A stretch of DNA of 64,000 bases from Stomoxys calcitrans. Taxonomy: Eukaryota; Arthropoda; Insecta; Diptera; Muscidae. Under the pieces are notes generated by a model. The model was not told where the DNA came from. It made no database searches and saw only the letters and a list, made by a program, of their open reading frames with translations. The position numbers and the translations under genes were made by a program. The DNA lies in NCBI RefSeq assembly GCF_963082655.1, contig NC_081552.1, positions 121,682,458 through 121,746,457 on the forward strand, written 5' to 3'. Of this stretch, positions 21,290 to 32,861 are shown piece by piece (position 1 is the first letter of the stretch; each line of letters starts with the position of its first letter).

Positions 21290-22228
21290 CTTTTCCTAAA
21301 CAGGCAACGGTCGTACCGCTATCTAACAAGCCTTCTACTTCTTCTCCTGCAATATTTATGCGCATAAAAGAGCTTTCCTTGGCTTACACCTTTCGCTTGC
21401 CTTATCTATTATCTTGTCACCTTTTGTACCATTTCGGTTTCTTCTGATTTAACTCCTTCAGCAAATATCCTCTCTCGAGCTTCTTTATATGTATTCCTGC
21501 ATTCTGATATGCCAAGGACTTATTTGCTTAAGTCTAAAGTTAAATTCATTATTCACACCACCACCCTTAATACTATCATTACTTAAAATAGTTATTTTGT
21601 TAGAACTTTTCTGTTCCTCGCCTAGTTCTTGGGCTCCTTTTGGGGGTACATGCTGTTCGGATGCGTTTCCCCCTTCACCCTGCCCGCATATCGGTTTCCA
21701 CCACATCTGGTACAATTCGGCTGTACTTCGTTTTCCATGCCACATCCGTAGCAAAAAAGCTTTCTGGTGGTGGATGGACAGTCCATAAAACTGTACATCC
21801 TTATTGGGAAGACCAACACTGTCATTGCCAGCTTTAAATTGCCGTTTTTCATCTCGACCATCATTTGTTCGTTCATAGGCTCTCGTTGTTGATGCCGTAG
21901 ACCCAGCACGGCATGATGGGCCGTAGGCGCAGCATGGCATGTGACCCTTGCCTGCAGTCCATCATCTTTCTTTGGATGTCGAAGACACTCTCGAACTTGC
22001 GGATCTGTGCCAAGAATGCCTGCTTCAACTCGGGACAGCTGCGCATGCAACCCTGCTCCAATACAATTCCTCATCCGGTCCCTCTAGAAGCTGGGGGAAT
22101 TTCACTAATACCTCATCCCACTTACACTGGTAATCCCCCCGAAGCTGGTCTAGATGGAATATAAAGTCTTCCGCGCTTATCGACTTGGCTGTGCAATCGA
22201 ACTTACCCGCTATTTCTATTTTCATCAT
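21290..22228 (-). pseudogene. gag and protease pieces of the broken gypsy element
   Basis: The frame 22228-22025 starts MMKIEIAGKFDCT and matches the capsid start of the gag at 797-1303. The frame 22074-21622 holds a zinc-knuckle-like region (CYGCGMENEVQPNCTRCGG), with PNCTRCGG typical of Gag nucleocapsid. At about 21330-21300 a protease motif LLDSGTT is present, interrupted by a stop about 11 codons later. Several frame changes separate the pieces. Confidence 0.68.
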
Positions 22229-22695
22229 CTATTTTCTTAATGTTTTGGCGATTTGGAGTATGCATCGCCAGCGGGTACATCGGCTGATAAGGCGGTAACG
22301 ACTATACACTCAATTCAATCAATTTCTCCAAAATTAATTATCTTTGAAATTTTCAGGTGTCTATATGGTCAACGGTTCTTGATTGGTTATTGGGATTGTG
22401 ACCGCTGCCCTCGGACTGAGCTCCATGGCAACTACATAAGGTTTTACAAGCCATTGTCATGTAGGACTCACTTAAGCTGCGCTTTAAATTTATAAGAGTC
22501 GGACAGACAGGCACACTTTGGGCTATTGGCTTTACTCTATGGCAGAAAAAAAGATGGAAAGTATCTCCCATTGTCCCACGAGGAAGTCGCATGGCTCGTC
22601 TGAACTTATAGCCACTTCAACGCCAGACTTACTTCCAGTGGAAGCTTCGAATGACACTCTGTTGACCGAAGTATCGATGCCTCTTCAAGCATATA

Positions 22696-23302
22696 AAGGG
22701 TGATTTTTTTGAGGTTAGGATTTTCATGCATTAGTATTTGACAGATCACGTGGGATTTCAGACATGGTGTCAAAGAGAAAGATGCTCAGTATGCTTTGAC
22801 ATTTCATCATGAATAGACTTACTAACGAGCAACGCTTGCAAATCATTGAATTTTATTACCAAAATCAGTGTTCGGTTCGAAATGTGTTCAAATTTTGACA
22901 AATTTTGTTCAGCGATGAGGCTCATTTCTGGTTGAATGGCTACGTAAATAAGCAAAATTGCCGCATTTGGAGTGAAGAGCAACCAGAAGCCGTTCAAGAA
23001 CTGCCCATGCATCCCGAAAAATGCACTGTTTGGTGTGGTTTGTACGCTGGTGGAATCATTGGACCGTATTTTTTCAAAGATGCTGTTGGACGCAACGTTA
23101 CGGTGAATGAACACATTTCGAACCGAACACTGATTTTGGTAATAAAATTCAATGATTTGCAAGCGTTGCTCGTTAGTAAGTCTATTCATGATGAAATGTC
23201 AAAGCATACTGAGCATCTTTCTCTTTGACACCATGTCTGAAATCCCACGTGATCTGTCAAATACTAATGCATGAAAATCCTAACTTCAAAAAAATCACCC
23301 TT
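22696..23302. mobile_element. 607-bp foldback element derived from a Tc1/mariner transposon (copy 2)
   Basis: It has the same length and structure as copy 1 at 1680: TA target sites at 22694-22695 and 23303-23304, and arms 22696-22890 and 23108-23302. The centre faces the other way, so the catalytic fragment FSDEAHFWLNGYVNKQN is on the plus strand (frame 22905-23228). The fragment has no N-terminal or C-terminal domain beyond the arm. The copies are nearly identical over the stretches compared, suggesting recent amplification. Confidence 0.9.
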
Positions 23303-23474
23303 TACTTCGCACTGCATTAGCCTGTCCCGTAATTGAACTGCTGTCAGGACTTAAGCAAACACAGAAGTTCGTCTGTCGAGTTCTCGTCTGTCTGACCGTC
23401 CGTCTAGTCTTTGGTAAGTATTGTCCAGTTCAAGTGTATTTGTCGCAGTTAGTTTTTGTCTAAAAAGTATTTTT

Positions 23475-24803
23475 ATACCCTCCACCATAAGATGGGGGGT
23501 ATACTAATTTCGTCATTCTGATTGTAACTACTCGAAATATTTGTCTGAGACCCCATAAAGTATATATATTCTTGATCGTCGTGAAATTTTATGTCGATCT
23601 AGCCATGTCCGTCCGTCTGTCCGTCCGTCCGTCCGTCCGTCTGTCCGTCCGTCCGTCCGTCCGTTTGTCTGTCGAAAGCACGCTAACTTCTGAAGGAGTA
23701 AAGCTAGCCGCTTGAAATTTTGCAAAAATACTTCTTATTAGTGTAGGTCAGTTGGTATTGTAAATGGGCCATATCGGTCCATGTTTTGATATAGCTGCCA
23801 TATAAACCGATCTTGGGTCTTGACTTCTTGAGCCTCTAGAGTGCGCAATTCTTATCCGATTTCAATGAAATTTTGCACGACGTGTTTTGTTATGATATTC
23901 AACAACTGTGACAAGTTGGTTCAAATCGGCCCATGTTTTGATATAGCTGCCATATAAACCGATCTTGGGTCTTGACTTCTTGAGCCTCTAGAGTGCGCAA
24001 TTCTTATCCGATTGGAACGAAATTTTGCACAACGTGTTTTGTTATGATATCCAACAACTATGCCGAGTATGGTTCAAATCGGTCCATAACCTGATATAGC
24101 TGCCTTATAAACCGATCTTGGGTCTTGACTTCTTGAGCCTCTAGAGTGCGCAATTCTTATCCGATTGGAATGAAATTTTCCACGACGTGTTTTGTTATGA
24201 TATCCAACAATTGTGTCAAGTATGGTTCACATCGGCCCATAACCTGATATAGCTGCCATATAAACCGATCTGGGGTCTTGACTTCTTGAGCCTCTAGAGT
24301 GCGCAATTCTTATCCGATTGGAATGAAATTTTGCACGACGTGTTTTGTTATGATATCCAATAACTGTGCCAAGTATGGTTCAAATCGGTCCATAACCTGA
24401 TATAGCTGCCATATAAACCGATCTGGGATCTTGACTTCTTGAGCCTCTAGAGGTCGCAATTATTATCCGATTTGCCTGAAATTATGTACTACGGATCCTC
24501 TCATGACCATCAACATAGGTGTTTATTATGATCTGAATCGGTCTATAGCCCGATACAGCTCCCATATAAATCGATCTCTCTATTTTACTTCTTGAGCCCC
24601 CAGAGGGCGCATTTCTTATTCGAATTGGCTGACATTTTAACCAGGTCTCCAACATTTAATAATATAATAATAGCAGAGCAAATCTTTTCTTATATCCTTT
24701 TTTGCCTAAGAAGAGATGCCGGGAGAAGAACTCGGCAAATGCGATCCATGGTGGAGGGTATGTAAGATTCGGCCCGGCCGAACTTAGCACGCTTTTACTT
24801 GTT
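23475..24803 (+). mobile_element. DINE-like element, copy e
   Basis: It runs from ATACCCTCCACCATAAG to TTTTACTTGTT. It has a long tetranucleotide microsatellite (about 23607-23672), about six internal 150-bp repeats, CCATGGTGGAGGGTATG and the TTCGGCCCGGCCGAA palindrome. It shares all landmarks with copies b, c, g and j. Confidence 0.85.
23607..23672. repeat. (GTCC)n/(GTCT) microsatellite inside DINE copy e
   Basis: About 16 tetranucleotide units of GTCC with interspersed GTCT. It is the longest of the tetranucleotide tracts that mark this element family here. Confidence 0.85.
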
Positions 24804-25017
24804 TTGTTTCTTTTTAAGGGTTTTCTGTTGTGCTCCTTCTTCAGCACAGTAGGGTCAACATCGGCTGAAAGCTGCAATGAAATATCCTTTAAATTTGTGG
24901 TATATCCACATTTATTATTCTCAATCGTTTAAATTATTTATTTTTTAACAAAGTAGGTTAAGTTTTCATTTTCTTTGTTAGTTTATATAACACTCTTGAG
25001 TTTTAAAAAATATGTTA

Positions 25018-25180
25018 GATTGAGTAAGCATTGGATTGACATTTTCTTTTCTTTTCATTGTACAGAAAAATTTGATTGAGTCGAAAAAATATAAGTGACG
25101 TGTCAGGAAGCAAAAATAAAAATATTCATAAATTTGTTAATTATTTGCGTTTTATTTCGTTTTGCACCTTAACCACGTCA
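25018..25180 (+). repeat. Left LTR remnant of the gypsy element
   Basis: It matches 28264-28421. The 3' end CCACGTCA is followed by ATTGGTGACC, a plausible primer-binding site. The 5' end is uncertain: similarity to the right copy begins near GAGTAAGCATTGG, so the start may be missing. Confidence 0.72.
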
Positions 25181-25286
25181 ATTGGTGACCTCGACTACAC
25201 GTTAAAGCACATATGACAATGTTTCATTCGCCAACCGGAAACGCCAGCAGAGCCTAGATAATCATTTTGAAGAAATCATTCCTGGA

Positions 25287-25694
25287 ATGAATTCACCATT
25301 GGCTCATGGTAATATTTCGTCAAACTCTAAAATGGATGACCCGCTTCCAACAGGCCCAGTGGAGGTTTCAAGAGTTTCAGTGAAAATTCCACCATTCTGG
25401 AGCAACAATCCAGCATTATGGTTCAAACAGGTCGAAAGCCAATTTATACGATCTGGAGTAACATTAGATTCAACCAAATTCCATACAATTGTTGGATCCA
25501 TAGACGCAAGCGTTCTTTCGGAGGTAAGCGACCTTATTCTCAACCCACCAGAAACAAATATGTATGGAACGCTAAAGAAGAGTCTCCAAGAGCGTTTCAT
25601 GAATTCGGAAGAGAAGCGGTTGAAGCGTTTGTTGCGTGAAATGGAACTTGACGATAAAAAGCCATCAACATTACTCCGTGAGATGATCTGGTGA
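25287..25694 (+). CDS. Gypsy gag, truncated
   Basis: This 135-aa frame reads as an insect gypsy Gag N-terminal/capsid region: VSVKIPPFWSNNPALWFKQV, then HTIVGSIDASVLSEVSDLI and LLREMELDDKKPSTLLREM. A stop at 25694 truncates it. The homologous frame continues in another phase from about 25700 (LLKSLWMQRLPKQTQ-like sequence) to about 25900. It starts 106 bp after the LTR and primer site. Confidence 0.75.
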   Translation: MNSPLAHGNISSNSKMDDPLPTGPVEVSRVSVKIPPFWSNNPALWFKQVESQFIRSGVTLDSTKFHTIVGSIDASVLSEVSDLILNPPETNMYGTLKKSLQERFMNSEEKRLKRLLREMELDDKKPSTLLREMIW

Positions 25695-26059
25695 GGTTTC
25701 GGATGAACTTTTAAAATCTCTCTGGATGCAACGTCTTCCGAAGCAAACTCAAGCAATTTTATCGGTAAGCAGTGAATCAATTTGGCGGCTATGGTCGATA
25801 AGATTTCTGATACCGAGGAATCATGGGATGTTTGTGCTATATCCTCAAGAAACCCGACAGAGTCGGCACAAAATCTGGATTTAAAATCCAAAATTGAAGA
25901 AATAACCAGTAAGTCACGTGATAAACCTTTTAGTTGGTATCATTATAAGTTTGGTGATCGTGCTACCAAATGTGTCCAGCCCTGCTCATTTGTGCCAAAT
26001 TGTTCTCCGGAAAACTAAAAGGCTCCTCATCATCGGTGACGGATAAGGACTGCCAACAG

Positions 26060-28262
26060 ATATGTCGCCTTTTTGTTCGTGATACAAACCTAAAATATGA
26101 GCTTCTCATCGATTTGGTGCTGATGTATCGGTGTTCCCGGCTACCTCAACTGAAAAACGCCAAAACCCATCAAGTCTTCAATTAATTTGAGCTAATGAGT
26201 CCCCTATTAAAACATTTGGTATAAAAACTCTTACCTTAAGTCTTGGCCTCAACCGAAAATTTACCTGGAATTTCATCGTTGTCAGTGTTAACAGACCAAT
26301 AATTGGCGCTGATTTTCTTAGTCTGATAGATAATACGTCCAGATCAGAAAGTAAAGCAGCGTTATTTTCTGGATCTTTAAATTCTGTAAAATCAATTTCA
26401 AAAAACTCAGAATTTTCTAAAGCTTTTTCTACAATTTCCTGAACTGACTCAAAGTGACAATCGTATTTCACCAGTAAAGCATTCTTTGAAGCATGTTTTC
26501 CACACAGAAGGTCCACCGGTTTATGCAAAAGCACGAAGATTGTCCCCTGAGAAGCTCAAAATTGTAAAGCGTGAGTTTGATTTGATGCTGCAACAAGGTA
26601 TATGTCGTCCTTCCAAAAGTTCCTTGGCAAGTCCGTTGCATTTGGTCCCGAAGTCATATGGAGAGTGGCGTCCATGTGGCGACTACCGTCGTTTAAATGC
26701 TTTTACCACTCTCGACCGCTATCCTGTTCCTCACATACACGATTTTGGACACATGTTGAGCGCGTTTCATACAAGAGGTCATACAAGGTTTGGATTGCCT
26801 CAAACAACAAAGAGGAGCAGTTGGAACATCTCAGGAAATTATTTTCAAGATTTCGAGAGTTTGGTGTTACTATTAATTATTCCAAGTCGGTGCTCGGAGT
26901 TGCAGAAGTCGAATTTTAAGGATATGTAGTCAATTCAGATGGTATCAAACCTCTGCCATCCCGCGTAGAAGCAATCAAAGGGTACAAGTTGCCAGAAACT
27001 GAAAAAGAGCTGCGAAGGTTTTTAGGAATGATAAAATTTTATAGACGATTTATTCCTAATGCAGCACATCAACAGTCAAAACTTCATGCTATCTGTTCTG
27101 GAAATAAAAAGGGAACGAACGCAAAGATCCAATGGACAGAGGACTTACTTGAAGCTTTCAAGGAATGCAAGAACTCATTAGATGCAGCTCTACTTGTTCA
27201 TCCAAAACTCAATGCTCCGACATCTTTGTGAATTGATGCATCGGATACAGAAATGGGTGGAGTTTTACAGCAATTTATTAGCGAAACCGGAAAGGCATCC
27301 CCACTGCAACTGCGGCACATTGATTACATACGGCAGCATACTGTCGACATAAGACATATTTCCGGAAAAGATAACACAGTTGCGGACGCATTATCTCGTT
27401 TGGATGCAGTATCATTACCATCACCTTTAGATTACAACGAATTGGCTCGTTCGCAAGAGTCCGACACAGAATTACAACAATTACTAAATGGTAACACATC
27501 TCTTGCCTTGAAAAAATGCTTGTCCCTGGCTCTAATGTTGAAGTTTATTGTGATGTGTCAACAAAAGCAATACGACCATACATATATAACCAAACATTTT
27601 CGCAAGCCTCTTTTTGAATCACTACATGGAATATCTCATCCAGGCATCCGAGCAACAACAAGCATGATTAAAACTCGTTTTGTTTAGTCATCAATATCTA
27701 AGGACCTGCATGTTTGGACCAAATGTTGTATATCCTGTCAAAAGGCAAATGTTAATCGCAACGTCAAGAGTCCTCTTGGAAATTTTGAGTTACCAACGGA
27801 ACGTTTTAAAAACATCAGCATCGATTTAATTGGTCCGCTAACTCTATGTCAAAATTTCAGGTATGTTCTCACTTGTATTGACAGATTTACCAGATGGACC
27901 GAGGCTATACCGTTGACAGACATAACAGCAATAGCCGTTGCTTCAGCATTTCTGTCAGGCTGGGTTTCCCGATATGCAGTTCTGTCATCTATTACAACCG
28001 ATCAGGGAAGACAATTTGAATCTGCTCTTTTTCGAGAATTTTCGCGGTTATTAGGAGTAAATATTACCCATACAACATCTTACCATCCGCAAAGCAATGG
28101 CCAAATTGAAAGATGGCATAGAGCAACGAAGGCAGCTATCAAGTCATACAAGTCGCAGAATTGGGTAAAAATTCTTCCTGTAGTTATGATGGGTTTGCAC
28201 TCGGCAATTATTCAAGATGTTGGTTATTCTTCTGCTGAAATGGTTTTTGGTACCAACCTCTT
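26060..28262 (+). pseudogene. Gypsy pol remnant: protease, RT, integrase with large deletions
   Basis: The protease region (about 26080-26330) is out of frame at its active site. RT entry is at 26486-26760 ([44 protein letters not shown]). The sequence then jumps to the thumb ([18 protein letters not shown], then ELRRFLGMIKFYRRFIP at 26990-27060), losing motif A and YxDD. RNase H is reduced to IDASDTEMGGVLQQF, joined to the tail IRHISGKDNTVADALSRL. The integrase (27690-28262) keeps IDLIGPL, the TTDQGRQFES and HPQSNGQIERWHR motifs (second D and E). Its C-terminus is lost at the right LTR. Confidence 0.78.
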
Positions 28263-28263
28263 A

Positions 28264-28421
28264 AGTAGGCATGGGATTATTATTTTCTTTTCTTTTCATT
28301 GTACAAAAAAATTTGATTGAGTCGAAAAAATATAAGTGACGTGTCAGGAAACAAAAATAAAAATATTCATTAATTTGTTAATTGTTTGCGTTTTATTTCG
28401 TTTTGCACCTTAACCACGTCA
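28264..28421 (+). repeat. Right LTR remnant of the gypsy element
   Basis: It matches the left LTR base for base over most of its length and ends CCACGTCA at 28421. It starts directly within the integrase frame, so a deletion removed the end of pol and the LTR start. Confidence 0.75.
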
Positions 28422-28482
28422 AATTCTTACTACCTAACCTAACAATGAACTCATGTTTAGGTAAAAGTCTGCATCCCAACCA

Positions 28483-28850
28483 CCGTTGACCGTTGAATAC
28501 GTTGACTTGCGTTTTTTCCTTTAGACGATGGCTCCACCTCCGTGTGTTCTCAAGTCCCAATCCATAAAGAAAGACGCTTCCTTGGGTCACCGGCCGGCTT
28601 GGCTTGAATTCGCCTCCATCATCAGATTTGACATCCAGCGGGCACCAACAAAACTTATAGTGGTAACCGTTGACCGTTGAATACGTTGACTTGCGTTTTT
28701 TCCTTTAGACGATGGCTCCACCTCCGTGTGTTCTCAAGTCCCAATCCATAAAGAAAGACGCTTCCTTGGGTCACCGGCCGGCTTGGCTTGAATTCGCCTC
28801 CATCATCAGATTTGACATCCAGCGGGCACCAACAAAACTTATAGTGGTAA
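28483..28850. repeat. 184-bp tandem duplication, two apparently identical units
   Basis: CCGTTGACCGTTGAATACG begins at 28483 and again at 28667. The two 184-bp units (28483-28666 and 28667-28850) appear identical by eye. The minus strand is open across them (frames 28590-28393 and 28912-28655, sharing TQGSVFLYGLGLENTRRW), but no family is recognised. Confidence 0.88.
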
Positions 28851-28922
28851 CCATAGTTGTCAGTTCGTGTCAGCTGGCTCTCTTTCGTTGACAGGAGGCG
28901 AATTCTAGCCATCAGATGGCAC

Positions 28923-28984
28923 TGGCTGACTACTATGCGCTAGTAGATAGCGCTGGCTGTCCACTATGCGCTAGTAGATGGCGC
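28923..28984. repeat. 31-bp tandem duplication
   Basis: CTGGCTGACTACTATGCG at 28923 repeats as CTGGCTGTCCACTATGCG at 28954, with CTAGTAGAT(A/G)GCG in both. It lies 72 bp beyond the 184-bp duplication. Confidence 0.7.
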
Positions 28985-29389
28985 TGGGGTTGCACCTTAT
29001 GCCGCACACCATAGTACATAGAGAAATCGGTACCGAAAAAACTACTGGCGACAACTGGTAACAAAAACCTCGCTCTAAGAAAGAATACCAAGTGACTGAA
29101 ATAAAGGGCACTACTCCGTTCCAGCGCCAGGATAAAAATGTTGATTTTGCTCTGAAGTTTTCTTTCATATCAATGACAAATGATGAATGAAAATGATGAA
29201 AACTATAATATCCAATTGCTCTTATAAGGTGAGTTGTTTCACATATTTAAGAGTGACATGACTAAAAAAATTCGTTTGGCAGAAAAGGCATTTCAAGGTT
29301 TCAAAATAAAAATCTTTTTTGAGTTATGTATGCCACTCTTCAATTACATAAGCGAAGACATTACTTGGTTAATTTAACCATACATATTT

Positions 29390-29560
29390 TTATCTCTTTT
29401 TATTGCTTGTATTATAATAGTCTATGAATTTAAACTTCTTTTTAGGGCGCAAGTTGTTGTGTCCATGCTTCTTCTTGTGACAGTTATTAGCATTGGGATG
29501 GAGACGAACATAACACTTACGGCCAGCACCTGTATCATGAATTGTAATGATGATATCCAT
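29390..29560 (-). CDS. Small basic 56-aa frame, unrecognised
   Basis: A minus-strand frame too short for standard lists, starting [18 protein letters not shown] and rich in His, Lys and Asn ([21 protein letters not shown]). The basic composition resembles fragments of ribosomal or nucleolar proteins, but no family match can be made by eye. It may be a processed pseudogene fragment or chance. Confidence 0.2.
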   Translation of the reverse strand: MDIIITIHDTGAGRKCYVRLHPNANNCHKKKHGHNNLRPKKKFKFIDYYNTSNKKR

Positions 29561-29766
29561 TAAAATGCTTTGTCAGTTACTGTTGATGATAAGACGATTA
29601 CGACTAATAGCACGTTTACATTGAAATTTTTATGATATGAATTTAACTAAATCCAAAAACAGATACACACCGTTTACATTGCCTTTTTGGGATGTGTTTA
29701 GTGACAATCTGCTGATTTCTGTTTATGTATATATACGTACCCATTTTTATGAAAATTTTTATTTCT

Positions 29767-29920
29767 AACAAGTAAAAGCGTGCTAAGTTCGGCCGGGCCG
29801 AATCTTATATACCCTCCACCATGGATCGCATTTGTCGAGTTTTTTCCCCGGCATCGCTTCTTAGGCAAAAAAAAAAGGATATAAGAAAAGATTTGCTCTG
29901 CTATTAGAGCGATATTAACA
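29767..29920 (-). mobile_element. DINE-like element fragment, copy f
   Basis: Only the AACAAGTAAAAGCGTGC / TTCGGCCGGGCCGAA end is present, with CCCTCCACCATGGATCG. Similarity stops near 29920 (GAGCGATATTAAC). It lies 90 bp from the oppositely oriented copy g. Confidence 0.82.
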
Positions 29921-30010
29921 ACAAACATATGGGTTCTTTGCAGTATAAACTTTTTGCTATCCAGCGGAGTAAAGCACATTTATTTCTATTTTATTTCCAA
30001 TTTAATTTTT

Positions 30011-31324
30011 ATACCCTCCACCATAAGATGGGGGGTATACTAATTTCGTCATTCTGATTGTAACTACTTGAAATATTCGTCTGAGACCCTATAAAGTATA
30101 TATTTTTTGGTCGTCGTGAAATTATATGTCGATCTAGGCATGTCCGTCCGTCTGTCTGTCGAAAGCACGCTAACTTCCGAAGGAGTAAAGCTAGCCGCTT
30201 GAAATTTTGCACAAATACTTCTTATTAGTGTAGGTCGGTTGGTATTGTAAATGGGCCATATCGGTCCATGTTTTGATATAGCTGCCATATAAACCGATCT
30301 TGGGTCTTGACTTCTTGAGCCTCTAGAGACCGCAATTCTTATCCGATTGGAATGAAATTTTGCACGACGTGTTTTGTTATGATATCCAACAACTGTGCCA
30401 AGTATAGTTCAAATCGGTCCATAACCTGATATAGCTGCCATATAAACCGATCTTGGGTCTTGACTTCTTGAGCCTCTAGCGTGCGCAATTCTTTCCCGAT
30501 CAGAATGAGTTTTTGCACGACGTGTTTTGTTATGATATCCAACAACTGTGCCAAGTATGGTTCAAATCGGTCCATAACCTGATATAGCTGCCATATAAAC
30601 CGATCTCGGGTCTTGACTTCTTGAGCCTCTAGAGTTCGCAATTCTTATCCGATTTGAATGAATTTTTGCACGAAGTATTTCGTTATGATATCCAACAACT
30701 GTGCCAAGTATGGTTGAAATCGGTCCATAACCTGATATTGCTGTCATATAAACAGATCTGGGGATTTGACTTCTTGAACTTCCAGAGGGCGCAATTCCTA
30801 TCCGATTTGGCTAAAATTTTGCATGACGTATTTTATTTTTACTTTCAACAACTGTGTCAAAAAAGGTTCATATCGGTTCATAACCTGATATAGCTACCAT
30901 ATAAACCGATCTGGGATCTTGACTTCTTGACCCCTAGAGGTCGCAATTATTATCCGATATGCCTGAAATTTTATACGATGGATCCTCTCATGACCATCAA
31001 CAAACGTGTTTATTATGGTCTGAATCGGTCTATAGCCCGATACAGATCCCATGTAAATCGTTCTCTCTCTCTTTTACTTCGTGAGCCCCAATGGGCGCAA
31101 TTCTTATACGAATTGGCTGAAATTTTACACAGGTCTGCAACATATAATTTAATTGTGGTCCGAACCGGACCATATCTTGATATCGTTTTAATAGCAGAGC
31201 AACTCTTTTCTTATATCCTTTTTTGCCTAAGAAGAGATGCCGGGAAAAGAACTCGACAAATGCGATCCATGGTGGAGGGTATATAAGATTCGGCCCGGCC
31301 GAACTTAGCACGCTTTTACTTGTT
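30011..31324 (+). mobile_element. DINE-like element, copy g
   Basis: It runs from ATACCCTCCACCATAAG to TTTTACTTGTT. It has a short GTCC tract (about 30143-30160), about six internal repeats, then the CCATGGTGGAGGGTATA and TTCGGCCCGGCCGAA motifs. The start sits in a T-run (AATTTTT). Confidence 0.85.
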
Positions 31325-31329
31325 AAATT

Positions 31330-32860
31330 TAATATGAGCAAAAGAAACCAGGAGATGTGTGAGTGAATATCTTTGATTAACACAACGTTGCATAACATAC
31401 CTGAAATTTGCTTACACCATAAGGTGTTCTTTAAGCATTGAGTAGATTTTCTTTTGCCCATTTGTAGTACGTAGCAAACCGAACGGCAAATACACAATTT
31501 CCACGAAGGTATAGTTCATTTTATCTAGTTTCGACGCATGTAATACCTCAACATGTGAATTCTCCTTGCCAATCGTTGAACAGTCAACTGTTAAATGGAA
31601 AAAAACCATTGCTGATAAATTATGTCCATATGAAATGTTAAATAGCGACTTACCTATTTCATAGTAGCACAGTTAAAATACTGTGAACTGAAATCAAACT
31701 GTTGCAGATGACGACATTTGCGACATAAGTCCGGTTCCCGTTCGGACTTATGCCGTAGGGTGGTCTCTGGTAAGAATCAGCGGGACTGCGATATGAAGAC
31801 GCTGGATAGCCGGCGAAAGACCTCTTTTTGGCATAATTTGTTTGGGATTTGTAGGTATATACTTTTTCAATTTAAACAATATCTTACACCTTTTGCCTTA
31901 AGACTGGACAAATTTGAGTAACCATACCAACAGTTGCATTTTTGGTACTTTTATCGATTATTCCGGCCATGAAATCGGGTTTATTTGGGATTTAAAAATA
32001 AATCCTGTAAAAATGAGATTTATTTTGTGTGGCAAAACCTGCAAAAAAGACAGGATTAAGCACTTAAATCTCGAAAAGGCAATAAATCTGGATTTAGTGG
32101 TCAATGTAAACGTACTTTAATGGTGGGCGTCCTTGGGCTTACTCTACAATTAAAAAATCAAACAAACATACTCTTATGAACTTAGTTTATAAAAGTAAAT
32201 TAACATAAAGAAAAATCCATTTTAATTTTATAATACACCTACACATGTCCAACGCTGGACATATAAAATTAAATGTTGCAATGAAGCAAATAATATACGT
32301 ACCTTAAAATGCTGATTTTGTATTTATTTGTTGGATAAATTATGGGTAAAGAGTGTGGGGTTGAAGTCGTGGTGTATTGTGTTTTGCTGGTAATGGATTT
32401 TGGGACTATTTTTGAGTAGTGTTAGAATTGTATTGACGTCAACTACTTTTATAGAATCGGAAGTATGCCTATAAAAACAACGTTTTAAAAACGAGTGTTT
32501 AATAATGGGTTTCGGTATGGAACATTTATCTCAGTATGCGCGGTGTAATAGCGGATATTTAATATATATGTTACCAAATTTGCCTGATTGTTGGGATGAG
32601 CAATTTGTTGAAACCACAGAACCCAAGCGCACAATTATGCAAACTTGGCACACGGAGACCCAAGCGGCTGAGAGATAGTATTACGGGGCCATCGGCTATG
32701 GCAAAAGAGCCTTCAAAGCCAAAACACCCTTTGCTCTTAGCTTGTTTCCGCTCGCAACAACTCAACCTCCCAATCCGCAACCACCGTAAAAATACCGAAC
32801 ATTTTAAATGTAACCAATCATACTTTTACTGTGATTGTGCTTTCCTCGGACGTCGCTAAA
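31330..32860. other. Spacer between DINE copies; no firm gene
   Basis: The spacer is AT-rich with a few short frames. One possible exon is listed separately at 31418-31587. A plus-strand frame near 32596-32859 (MSNLLKPQNPSAQL...) is basic and proline-rich but unrecognised. No terminal repeats are seen. Confidence 0.4.
31418..31587 (-). CDS. Possible internal exon of an unknown gene
   Basis: On the minus strand an acceptor-like TTCCATTTAACAG precedes 31587. The following 170 nt stay open (TIGKENSHVEVLHASKL, then TFVEIVYLPFGLLRTTNG). The end at 31418 is followed by a donor-like GTGTAAGC. The protein composition looks real, but no family is recognised, and the nearest upstream donor-like site (ATAGGTAAGT near 31650) does not join in an open frame. 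It could be an exon of an old gene, or chance. Confidence 0.22.
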
Positions 32861-32861
32861 T

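Larger units (their letters stand above)
19135..22228 (-). mobile_element. Broken Ty3/gypsy retrotransposon (gag-PR-RT-RH-IN order preserved)
   Basis: Reading the minus strand from 22228 to 19135 gives gag, protease, reverse transcriptase, RNase H and integrase pieces in Ty3/gypsy order, split by many frameshifts and stops. Related protein pieces lie at 1-1303. No LTR pair was recognised on either side: the left flank leads into a spacer at 18.75-19.1 kb and the right flank into a spacer and the foldback element at 22696. It is inactive. Confidence 0.8.
25018..28421 (+). mobile_element. Internally deleted Ty3/gypsy retrotransposon with LTR remnants
   Basis: Two direct repeats bound the element: 25018-25180 and 28264-28421. 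Both contain ATTTTCTTTTCATTGTAC, GTCGAAAAAATATAAGTG and CACCTTAACCACGTCA at the same spacing with few differences. A primer-binding-site-like TTGGTGACC follows the left LTR. Between them lie gag, protease, RT, and integrase pieces on the plus strand. Large deletions removed the RT active-site region and nearly all RNase H, and the integrase runs directly into the right LTR. The element cannot be autonomous. Confidence 0.83.

Noticed and set aside
23528..23725. Frame with (TDGR)n peptide repeats
   Set aside because: It is the GTCC/GTCT microsatellite of a DINE read through in one phase, not a real repetitive protein.
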